Both the position numbers and the translations under genes were made by a program. Source: Paraphaeosphaeria minitans (Eukaryota > Ascomycota > Dothideomycetes > Pleosporales > Didymosphaeriaceae). From it: DNA of 64,000 nucleotides. The notes below the pieces were generated by a model that was not told the origin of the DNA, did not search any database, and was given only the letters and a program-made list of their open reading frames with translations. Positions 55,586-64,000 of this stretch are shown in pieces. Positions within the stretch are counted from its first letter, which is position 1. The number at the start of each line of letters is the position of its first letter. The DNA is taken from NCBI GenBank assembly GCA_015832175.1, contig WJXW01000001.1:4216001-4280000 (forward strand), given 5' to 3'.

Positions 55586-55902
55586 GAAGTTCGACAGCGA
55601 TCACTCCAGCGTCTTACACTTGGGTGGTCGATATGAGAGCGTTTGGAAGTCATGCATGCTGGTGATGTGCGAAGATATGCCATACATGCCTTCAAACGAC
55701 ATGCCAACACAGCACGATTGTGATGCTGGGCTGTTGAGCCTCATCGCGTAAGACTTGGCCGTCAGTCGGGCTCAAGCCATTGACTGGGAGATGAAGTATT
55801 ATCAACATGTCTCTAGTGTAGCAGTCTGTGGCGAGGTGTACGGGTATGTCTTATTTGTTCGACGGTGTGGGTATGGGGCTGGCACGGTCTAGCGATGTCC
55901 AC
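55586..55902. other. Intergenic, no supported gene
   Basis: About 320 bp upstream of BTB-like copy 5. Nothing recognised. Confidence 0.45.
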
Positions 55903-56158
55903 AAAGTCTAGTCTATAAGTCTTGTCTGTACGTCTTGTCTGTAAGTCCTTTGTAAGTCTTGCCTGTAGGTCTTCTGTAAGCCTTGTCTGTACGTCTTGTC
56001 TGTACGTCTTGTCTGTAAGCCTTGTCTGTAAGTCTTGTCTGTAAGTCTTGTCTGTAAGTCTTGTCTGTAAGTCTTGTCTGTAAGTCTTGTCTGTAAGCCT
56101 TCTGCAAATCTTGTCTGTAAGTCTTCTGCAAGTCTAGTCTGTAGCTCTAGTCCGTAGA
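55903..56158 (+). repeat. 13-bp minisatellite (GTCTGTAAGTCTT)n
   Basis: Nineteen or so copies of a 13-bp unit GTCTGTAAGTCTT run for about 255 bp, with point variants and some shortened units at both ends. Because 13 is not a multiple of three, each strand shows long open frames of repeating peptide (for example YRQDLQTRLTDK on the minus strand); these are artefacts of the repeat. Confidence 0.95.
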
Positions 56159-56692
56159 TGTCGGTCCAAGAGTGCATCGGTTTTATGAATGGACAGCCTG
56201 ATGAATACACATCCTGCCTATTCGGTGACACGCCCCGCCCGCCCAACTGACGTAAGCACGTTGTACGAGACATATGTCATACCTCGGGTACCTGAGGTAT
56301 GCAGCGTGACTGTGCGACAATCTAACCTTGAATTTGGGGAATGCCGTGTGCCGGCACAAGTAGATAAACCAAGCCCTACAAACGAATTTGCCAATGTGCT
56401 ACACATGGGCACAAAAACTTGGTGCCTGTGTCATTGGGTACAAGAGGACAAGATATGGGAAAAGAGGATCGGACACGTCCAACGGGCATTGGTGGAGTGC
56501 TACCGTACAGCAGTGCACTTGGTAGGTAACAGCACGGCTGCGGCTGAACTGAGGGCTGGGCGCAATCTGGGTGTTGGCGAGAATGAGGTGAGCACGGCGG
56601 CAGTGCAGTAGCTAGTAGCCCTGGCCTTAGCAGTCACGTGGGGCGAGTAAGACGTTCGATCACTCATCAGGCGCGCCTCCCCGGTCGGTTGG
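56159..56692. other. Intergenic with an unassigned 140-codon frame
   Basis: A plus-strand frame with ATG at 56189 runs 140 codons to 56611. It has no recognisable domain, no signal peptide and sits between two minisatellites, so I do not call it a gene. Confidence 0.4.
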
Positions 56693-56802
56693 TGTTGAAA
56701 CAGCAGGCACGAATGTTAAAACAGCAGGTACGAATGTACAACAGCCGGCACGGGTATTAAAACAGCAGGCCCGAATGGTACAACAGCAGGCACGAGTGTT
56801 GA
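56693..56802 (+). repeat. About 21-bp tandem repeat, five copies
   Basis: Five imperfect copies of GTTNAAACAGCAGGCACGAAT lie in a row. Substitutions differ among copies. Confidence 0.88.
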
Positions 56803-57525
56803 ACGGTCGGGTCGGGCCGGGGCTGGCAGCACCACGTGATCGCGTGCCTTCCAATAGGTATCTTAGCTGCACGCCGGCGTCACTAGCGGCGTGGTACGAG
56901 CCGCCAACCGACGTCCTCGCCCATTTCTCGCGGTCCTGGTGCCTCCTGTACCTATTCTCTGCACTCACTCCAGCAATATCTACCGCATCTGTCTGCCCGC
57001 CTTGGTGATCAGCAATCTCTGTCCACGTTGGTGATCAGCAATATCAGCAATATCTGAGCATGAAGAGCGGCGTGCAGTTGCCCAATTCAGCCGCCGTGCT
57101 GATCACCCTCCCAGCGGCAATGTGCTCCAAACAGCACGCCCAATCACGACATGGGCCGCACGTTAATTTCGCACCCAGGTAACACACTGCCCCAGGTGCT
57201 CAAGGCTCGGCACGCTGATCGCCCGCCCTTGCTCCATCATCCTAGACCTTGACGGTTGTGCTTGTTGGTCGCCCGCCGTAGCTCCCGCTTTTTTCGACAT
57301 GAGTCTGTCTATGCTCCACGGGCCTGACGAGTATATTTATGCCACCTCTCCCCGATGCTGCGCGCCACCGTCTCTCTCTTGCGTCATTACGAAGAAGAGT
57401 CGCCTAGGAGCCAGCTCGTGCCCTGAGACATTACCTTGGCAGTTCGCTTCTCCTTCATATCTTACAAGTCGCCGTCGTTGCTTTCCTTCAATTGACGTCT
57501 TTCAATCGCTCCGAATCGCTCGACG
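56803..57525. other. Upstream region of the sedolisin gene
   Basis: About 720 bp. A TATA-like GTATATTTAT lies near 57331-57340. A repeated TTGGTGATCAGCAAT string (57002-57050) occurs twice. No gene supported. Confidence 0.45.
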
Positions 57526-59519
57526 ATGAAGTACGCAGTCTTGACAGCCCTGCTGGCCCTTGGCGGCGTGCATGCCAAGTTTACCTCCCACGTTGAGCAT
57601 GTCCTGGTAGAAAACCTCCACAGAGTACCTCAGGGCTGGAACGAGGTCGGCGTGCCAGCCCAGGACCGCAAGCTTCAATTCCGCATTGCTGTTCACTCGG
57701 TGAGTACAATGCTGTCATCTGCTTACATGCGAACATAATGTTTACCTGATAGCGCGTTCCGCCTTCTCCCTGTCAGATTACGCCTGTTTCAGGTTCTCTT
57801 GGCTGACCCTTTGACAGCCTAACCATGACCTTTTCGAGCAAACATTGCTGGAAATTTCGACTCCTAGTCACTACCGCTATGGGCAGCATCTGAAGCGGGA
57901 CGAGTTGAAGCAATTGATCAAGCCAAGGGATGAGTCCACCAACGCTATCTTGTCTTGGTTGGACGATTCGGGCATTCCCTCCGAGAACATTGTGAATGAT
58001 GGGGAGTGGATCAACTTTTTGGCCACCGTCGCTACCGCAGAGGACATGTTGGACACCAAGTTCAAGTCCTACCAGAACGTGAACCGCCCTGATGTGAACA
58101 AGATCCGCACCCTTCACTACTCCGTACCCAAGGCTGTCCGTGACCACATCGACTTGATTCAACCCACCACCCGCTTTGCTCAACTCCGCGCCCAAAGCAA
58201 CAACATCCATGACCAGAAAGAGGTTCCATTCACCACTGCTGCGGTAAATGCTACTTGCGCCACCTCCATCACCCCTGCCTGCCTGAAGGATCTGTACAAC
58301 TTTGCCGACTACACTCCTGGAAACGCGTCTGTTTTGTTGGGTGTGACTGGTTACCTCGAGCAATACGCTCGCTACAAAGATTGGGCACAGTTCGCGAGCA
58401 CTTTCGCTCCCAAATCTGCTGCGAGCAACTTCACTTGGTCTTCCGTTAGCGGTTTGTCTGTCCTTTACCCGTAATCACCCTCGTACTAACCAAAAGACAG
58501 GCGGTCTTCTTGACCAACGTACCACCAACTCTAGTGTCGAAGCCAATCTTGATCTTCAGTATACCTTGGGTCTCGTGGCACCCGCTGCGAATGTCAACTT
58601 CTACAGCACCGCGGGCCGTGGATTCCTGGTCCCCGACTTGGACCAGCCGAGCCAAAATGACAACGACAATGAGCCCTACCTCGATCTCTTCACCTACCTT
58701 ATCAACTTGCCAGACGACAAGCTCCCGCAAGTGCTCTCCACCTCGTATGGCGAGGATGAACAGAGTGTGCCACCAGAGTACAACAGGAAGGTCTGTGACT
58801 TGATTGGACAACTTGGTACTCGTGGTGTGTCTGTCATTTTCTCCAGTGGTGACACTGGTGTCGGCTCGGCGTGCCAGACCAACGATGGCAAGAACACCAC
58901 CCGTTTCCTTCCCATCTTCCCGGCTGCTTGCCCATACGTCACGTCTGTCGGTGGAACCGTTGGTGTCAACCCCGAGAAGGCCGTGTCTTTCTCATCGGGT
59001 GGTTTCTCGGACTTGTACGAGGCTCCTGCGTACCAAAAGACCGCAGTCTCTGCGTACCTTGAGAAACTCGGCAGCCAATGGGAGGGCCTATACAATCCGC
59101 AGGGTCGTGGCTTTCCTGATGTTGCTGCTGCGGGTACAAGCTACCGCGTTGTAGACAAGGGCGCGCTCATTTCGGTCGGTGGCACCAGTGCATCCGCTCC
59201 AACCTTCGCATCGGTTGTTGCGCTCTTGAACAACGCTCGCCTTTCTGCTGGAAAGCCCTCCTTGGGCTTCTTGAACCCTTGGCTTTACCAGTCTGCCTCT
59301 GGCTTCACCGACATCACCCAGGGTGGTTCGAGAGGTTGCACTGGCAGGAGCATCTACTCTGGGCTCCCAGCGCCGTACGTTCCGCACGCCTCGTGGAACG
59401 CGACGGAAGGCTGGGACCCGGTCACCGGTCTGGGCACTCCTGATTTTGGCAAGTTGCTCAGGCTCACGCAAGGCGGTGGGTACGGTACCGGGCGTCGGGG
59501 TCTTGACGGAAGGGTTTAA
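57526..59519 (+). CDS. Secreted sedolisin / tripeptidyl-peptidase (family S53)
   Basis: Three exons: 57526-57699, 57818-58451 and 58501-59519, introns of 118 and 49 bp; 608 residues. A signal peptide ([17 protein letters not shown]) leads into a pro-kumamolisin propeptide (residues about 20-190). The mature S53 domain has the catalytic Glu283 and Asp287 in [10 protein letters not shown], the oxyanion Asp in [12 protein letters not shown], and the catalytic Ser499 in [10 protein letters not shown]. The C-terminal Ca2+ site is in the region [12 protein letters not shown]. Sedolisins are acid-active extracellular peptidases; fungal members usually remove tripeptides from N-termini of proteins at low pH. 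All catalytic residues are intact. A secreted S10 carboxypeptidase gene follows 1 kb downstream in the same orientation. Confidence 0.96.
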
Positions 59520-60559
59520 GTGTCACGGAGTGCATTCTCCTTGTCACATCTACCTCTGATGTATGGATAGATAGCAAATGTATAATGCTTCAAATCAATC
59601 AATCGAGGCAACAGAGTTAGATTTGGGATGTGTGGAGTTCGCCCTCGGCCGGCAACGTGCGGCGTGGCACGCCACACCCGTGCAGTTCCCCGCAGTCGCC
59701 AAACTTACGCGACCGTTGGGGTGCCGCCGCCTCTTTGCCACTTCCATCTCCTTTCACCTCGATGGACACCGCACACATCCTGAACTCAAGAAAGGTGTCC
59801 TACCCACAGTATTGATACCAGTCTGACACCATGGACTGCATCTACACGCGACATTTTCGCGTCCACCAATCACACACACACACACCTTCCAGAAGCATGC
59901 TAGTGCAGGCTTATCGGACCAAGCTCAGAGCAAGCATGCTCCGCGTATCTTGGACAGCCTCGGCCGTTACTGGGAAGAGCTTGTCTTGATATCGCAGCTG
60001 CATGGAGCTTCGGCCGCGTGCGCATGAGCAGACGGGATCCAGGTTCCTGGGTAGGTTGGGACGGGTACGGTATGTAGGTTGTAGGAAGGGACCGCGAGCG
60101 GGAGAAATATTTACCTATAATACCTAAACACCACTTGGTAAAACAGACCTACCGCGCATCCATCACATAGGGGCGCTCGCCCCAGTCTGTGTCGACAAGC
60201 TATCAGATACCTCCACCTCGCTTCCTCGACCGCGCCTCAAGGATTCTCCACTCCCCAGGAAACCAGCGCGGAATAGCCAGTGGCGACAACATTGAACACG
60301 GGCGCCTTCCTCTTCGGGAGAAGAGCACTGGAACCCGGACCACTGCAGACATCGCCCCTGACGATGCCCAATCACGACCGCAAGTAGTGCCCCCAGACCA
60401 TAGCTCGAGGATTGCCTGTTGGAATAAATATGGGTGACGTCGCGCCCAAGCTGTGGTACCTTTTACCTATCCCTTCGGTCGCTGCCTGGGTCAATCGCAA
60501 TTGTCTGTCCTTGACGAGACTCCGAGCCTTCAACACCAAACATCAATTGAGCAGGCGCT
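59520..60559. other. Intergenic between two secreted-peptidase genes
   Basis: About 1 kb. It holds a short CA dinucleotide tract (59871-59885) and a candidate TATA-like AATAAATAT near 60423. No gene supported. Confidence 0.5.
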
Positions 60560-62338
60560 ATGCAGCTGCTATCTCTCCTAGCCCTTACTGGGCTTGCCAC
60601 CGCCATCAACACCCAGGGTTCCCGCGGTGCTGCGCTCGAGCGAAAAGGCATTAAGCTTCCGCAGAGGAGCGCTCAGAAGCACGCTGCTCCTCATGTGAAG
60701 CGCGATGGCACCACGATCATTGCGCAGAATGAGAAGACTGCGAGTGAGTCGCATCGCTCCTCAATTCTCTCGCGCCGAGGATTTATGCAAGGGTCTGTCG
60801 CTGACCAGGATAGAATACGTAGTTAACGGTACGGCGGGAGCCATCCCCGAGGTCGACTTCGACATTGGCGAGAGCTACGCTGGTCTGATGCCCATCAGCG
60901 ACAAGGCGAATGAGACGGACCAGCTTTACTTCTGGTTCTTCCCGAGCGCCAACGAGGATGCTGGCGATGAGATTACCATCTGGCTGAATGGCGTCCGTAT
61001 CCGTACCCACTACTACCACAACATAATGCTTACAGTTACCAGGGTCCCGGCTGCTCTTCTCTCGAAGGTTTCCTCCAAGAAAACGGTCCCATCTCGTGGC
61101 AGTACGGTACTCCCAAGCCTGTATACAACCCGTGGAACTGGGCGAATTTGACCAATATGGTTTGGGTCGAGCAACCCGTCGGCACCGGCTTCAGCCAAGG
61201 TGAACCAACTGCCACCAGCGAAGAGGAGGTTGCGGTGCAGTTTGCTGGCTTCTGGAAGAACTTCCTTGACACTTTCGGTCTGTGCGGACGTAAAGTTTAT
61301 ATTGCTGGCGAATCCTACGCTGGCAAGTACATCCCTTACATTGCGAACGAGTTTCTCGACCAGAAGGACAAGGAGTACTACGACGTGAAGGGTCTCATGA
61401 TATACGACCCATCTGTCGCCGCCGATACTTTGCTCGAGGACATCCCAGCTGTGCCCTTCGTTGACCGTTGGTCTGGCCTCTTCAACTTCAACCAGTCTTT
61501 CACGGCCGATATTCACGAGCGCGCCGACAAGTGTGGCTACACCGACTACATGGAGAAGTACCTCACTTTCCCTCCGGTCAGCAAGTTGCCCACTCCCAAC
61601 ATGACCAACCAGGACGAGGGATGCGCCATCTGGAGCGATATCATCGAAGCTGTCATGCTCACCAACCCCTGCTTCGACGTCTACCAGGTGGCCACCACTT
61701 GCCCGCTCCTGTGGGATCAGCTTGGTTTCCCTGGCTCTTTCGACTACCTCCCTGAGGGCCAGCAGATCTACTTCAACCGCACGGATGTGCAGAAGGCGAT
61801 CAACGCGCCCGTCCAGCCCTGGGCAGAGTGCCAGACTGCTCTCGAGACGGACTCTTCTGTCCACTCTTCGTGGGTCGTGCTCCCGCGTGCCATCGATGCG
61901 CTTGACCGTACCGTCATTGTCCACGGCGACCTCGACTTCATCCTCTTGTACAACGGTACCCTCCTGACCATCCAGAACATGACCTTCGGCGGACAGCAGG
62001 GCTTCCAGCAAGCACCGTCGGATGCCTTCTACGTACCCTACCACGAAGATTACAGCTACGAGAGCCTGAGCGCCAGCGGCGTCATGGGTATCACGCACAC
62101 GGAGCGCAAGCTCACTTGGGTGCAACAGGCGCTCTCCGGTCACATGGTGCCCCAATACCAGCCCAGCAGTGGCTACAGGCAGCTCGAGTTCTTGCTGGGC
62201 CGCGTTGACAGCTTGAGCTCCAGGGACCCCTTCTCTACGCAGAAGTGGGTGGAGCAGCCGCAGGCCAATGCTACGGACCTCAAGGTCACGGGCGTCAAGC
62301 CGCGAAGCAACAGCATGAGGATGCCGAGGATGTATTAG
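60560..62338 (+). CDS. Secreted serine carboxypeptidase (family S10)
   Basis: Three exons: 60560-60743, 60814-60992 and 61043-62338 (introns of 70 and 50 bp), 552 residues. The second donor is GTCCGT, unusual but required to restore the family motif WLNGGPGCSSLEG. A signal peptide (MQLLSLLALTGLATA) is followed by a short basic propeptide ending VKRD, a likely Kex2-type site. The catalytic triad is Ser212 in GESYAG, Asp419 in HGDLDFILLYNG, and His488 in SGHMVPQ. Several N-x-S/T sites fit an extracellular glycoprotein. S10 enzymes release C-terminal residues from peptides at acid pH; the fungal secreted type resembles carboxypeptidase S1. Together with the neighbouring sedolisin it could trim peptides from both ends. 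Confidence 0.95.
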
Positions 62339-62535
62339 AAAGCTGTAACGTGTATTGTTAGTTAATGGACGATGAGATGCGCGTGCACATTAGGTATTGG
62401 TGAACAATGAGGCTAATCCTACTGTGCAGTGTGTACCTAGATGCGGTAGCTTGGCGCACCAAGTGCGCCGTGTCAGCGAAACGCGCCACCCCACCATGCA
62501 CCAACCCAACTTTCACGCGTCACATCTCCCCCAGT

Positions 62536-62862
62536 ATGGATCCAGTCAACGCTGCAATTGCAGCAATCGAATCGCGACAGCCAGGAGAGCCTTTCTCGTA
62601 TAGACAATACGCGAAAAGGTTTGGTGTTGTACGGTCAACATTGACGCGCCGGCATCGCGCCATAGGGCGGACGCCCAAAGTCCCCCACAGAGGTCAGAAT
62701 CTCACCCCAGAGCAAGAAGTAGAGCTTCTACGATACATAAAACGCCTTACCAAATGTGGCCATCCACCTACACGGCCTATGATACAAAACTTTAGCTCTA
62801 CTCTTGCTCAAAAGCAGGTCTCATTGTCATGGGTCCATCGCTTCATGAAGCGGAACAGGGAG
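62536..62862 (+). mobile_element. Fot1/pogo-type transposase fragment, DNA-binding half only
   Basis: An ATG at 62536 opens MDPVNAAIAAIESRQPGEPF, then SYRQYAKRFGVVRSTLTRRHRA, LTPEQEVELLRYIKRLTK and WVHRFMKRNRE. From memory, this matches the N-terminal part of fungal Fot1/pogo transposases: a psq-type helix-turn-helix (residues 1-50) followed by a CENP-B/Tc5-type helix-turn-helix (about 55-109). The similarity ends at RNRE. The DDE catalytic domain and terminal inverted repeats are absent. No stop or frameshift occurs inside. The frame stays open through a pyrimidine-rich stretch into the PLP enzyme gene downstream (see finding). It could be a truncated relic or an adopted domain. Confidence 0.75.
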
Positions 62863-63003
62863 CTGGCGGCGGCTCACTCAGCGAACACCCCACATTTACC
62901 TCCGCCCTCACGCCCTGCGTGCTGCCCTTCCCCGCCTGCGAGCCATGGTCAGAATGCCTCGTCCACCAAACCCCACCGCTGCACCCTGTCTTGCTCGCTC
63001 AAG

Positions 63004-64000
63004 ATGGGCTCACAGGTCGGATTGCCGCTGACCCGCGAATCCGTCATCGCCGCGCACCATCTCATCAAGCCGAACATCCACCTCACACCGGTGCAGACCA
63101 ACACCACGCTCTCCAACCTCGCTTCGACGCCGCAGAGCGCCAAAGCGCTGAAGGGAACGCAATGGGAAGGCCAAGAGTCCGCGAGGCCGAAGATCAAGCT
63201 CTTTTTCAAGTGCGAGAACTTCCAGCGCATCGGCGCCTTCAAAGTGCGCGGGGCCTTCCACGCCGTGAAGCGCCTGATCGAGCGTGAGGGCCTTGAGGAG
63301 GTGCGTCGCAAAGGCGTCGTCACACATAGCAGCGGCAACCACGCGCAAGCGCTCGCGCTCGCGGCGAAAACGTTCGACATCCCCGCACACATCGTCATGC
63401 CCCAGATATCCACGCCGAGCAAGATCGCGGGGACCCAGGCGCAGGGCGCGATGATACACTTCAGCGGCAGCACGAGCCAGGAGCGGGAGGCCGTTGTGGC
63501 AGACGTGATCAAGGACACGGGCGCGACGCTTGTCCCGCCGTATGATCATCCGCACATTATACTCGGCCAGGGCACCATGGCGCTGGAGCTCACCGAGCAA
63601 GCGTCCTCCCTGATAGCCAGCGACTCTGGGCTGAGCGTCAAAGATGGGAAGACTGGCCTCGACGCCGTTGTCGTGCCCTGCGGTGGCGGTGGTATGCTCG
63701 CGGGCAACGCCGTCGCGCTGCACGGTACAGGCGTCAGGGTTTTCGGTGCCGAGCCCAGTTTCGAAGGCGGCGACGACGCACGGCGCGGCGTCGCAGCTGG
63801 TGAGCGCATCACGGCCGTCAAGACGCTAACCATTGCCGACGGTCTGCGCACGCCGCTCGGCGAGACCAACTGGAAGATTGTCGCCGACCCTGCGTATGTC
63901 CACTCGCTGTACTCGGTGACAGAAGACAATATCAGGGATGCGATGAGGCTGGTGCTGGAGCGGATGAAGTGCTTGGTTGAGCCGAGCGCCGTCGTGGCGC
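63004..64000 (+). CDS. PLP-dependent serine racemase / threonine dehydratase-like enzyme, 3' partial
   Basis: The frame is open from 62536 to the window end, so the C-terminus is missing. I place the enzyme start at ATG 63004 (MGSQVGLPLTRESV), after a C/T-rich stretch typical of fungal leaders. It is a fold-type II PLP enzyme: Lys80 (63241-63243) in ENFQRIGAFKVRGA forms the Schiff base, SSGNHAQALALAA contacts the substrate carboxylate, and the Gly loop VVPCGGGGMLAG holds the phosphate. A conserved EP-x-F (AEPSFEGG) follows. Members dehydrate serine or threonine to pyruvate or 2-oxobutyrate, or racemise serine; the features here lean to the serine-racemase/SRY group without a C-terminal regulatory ACT domain in sight. 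An N-terminally longer product that includes the upstream transposase HTH is possible. Confidence 0.88.
   Translation, partial: MGSQVGLPLTRESVIAAHHLIKPNIHLTPVQTNTTLSNLASTPQSAKALKGTQWEGQESARPKIKLFFKCENFQRIGAFKVRGAFHAVKRLIEREGLEEVRRKGVVTHSSGNHAQALALAAKTFDIPAHIVMPQISTPSKIAGTQAQGAMIHFSGSTSQEREAVVADVIKDTGATLVPPYDHPHIILGQGTMALELTEQASSLIASDSGLSVKDGKTGLDAVVVPCGGGGMLAGNAVALHGTGVRVFGAEPSFEGGDDARRGVAAGERITAVKTLTIADGLRTPLGETNWKIVADPAYVHSLYSVTEDNIRDAMRLVLERMKCLVEPSAVVA

Noticed and set aside
55908..56273. Long minus-strand frame of repeating YRQDLQTRLTDK-type peptide
   Set aside because: It is a by-product of the 13-bp minisatellite; the peptide repeats because the DNA does, and the start is not supported.
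56189..56611. 140-codon plus-strand frame with ATG
   Set aside because: No recognisable domain or signal; lies between minisatellites; could be chance.

Overview
This window comes from a filamentous ascomycete (Pezizomycotina, probably a Dothideomycete). The protein-coding genes carry short spliceosomal introns of about 44-150 bp with GTRNGY-type donors, CTGAC-like branch sites and AG acceptors. Gene content is fungal: a Zn2Cys6/fungal_trans regulator, AIM24, Ku80, a fungal SLC6 transporter, a sedolisin, a class II-type peroxidase, and lineage-restricted F-box-like and BTB-like families. I rebuilt exon structures by hand from splice signals, reading phase and conserved protein motifs. No tRNA, rRNA or CRISPR was seen.

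Layout. 1-1916: a multi-exon gene, cut at the window start, for a repeated Cys/Trp module protein. 2170-3615: archaemetzincin. 4901-10181: four members of one divergent BTB-like family in alternating orientation, two of them broken; a fifth lies at 54.5-55.6 kb. 12065-14566: nine-exon SLC6-type transporter. 15950-18798: F-box-like protein and secreted haem peroxidase. 20311-27433: phosphoserine phosphatase, a short-chain dehydrogenase ending in a 47-bp tandem repeat, and a 1226-residue sterol-glucosyltransferase-like protein. 28364-29485: second F-box-like gene. 31162-33089: eIF2-beta and a Mim2-like small membrane protein share a promoter. 33290-34935: two gene relics. 35313-42888: FAD oxidoreductase, AIM24, aldo-keto reductase, and a seed-maturation-protein (SMP) repeat protein. 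43727-49610: Zn2Cys6 regulator and Ku80, divergent. 50335-53834: tandem F-box-like/ankyrin paralogues. 57526-62338: two secreted acid-type peptidases (S53 sedolisin and S10 carboxypeptidase). 62536-64000: the DNA-binding half of a Fot1/pogo transposase that reads without a stop into a PLP-dependent serine racemase/threonine dehydratase-like enzyme, cut by the window end.

The window mixes conserved housekeeping genes (SER2, SUI3, AIM24, KU80) with accessory stretches rich in minisatellites, pseudogenes and fast-evolving paralogues. No biosynthetic cluster is evident. The neighbouring S53 and S10 peptidases could act in sequence in extracellular protein digestion. The strongest unusual signals are the transposase-HTH/PLP-enzyme open frame at the right edge, the decaying BTB-like cluster, and the five-module Cys/Trp repeat protein at the left edge.
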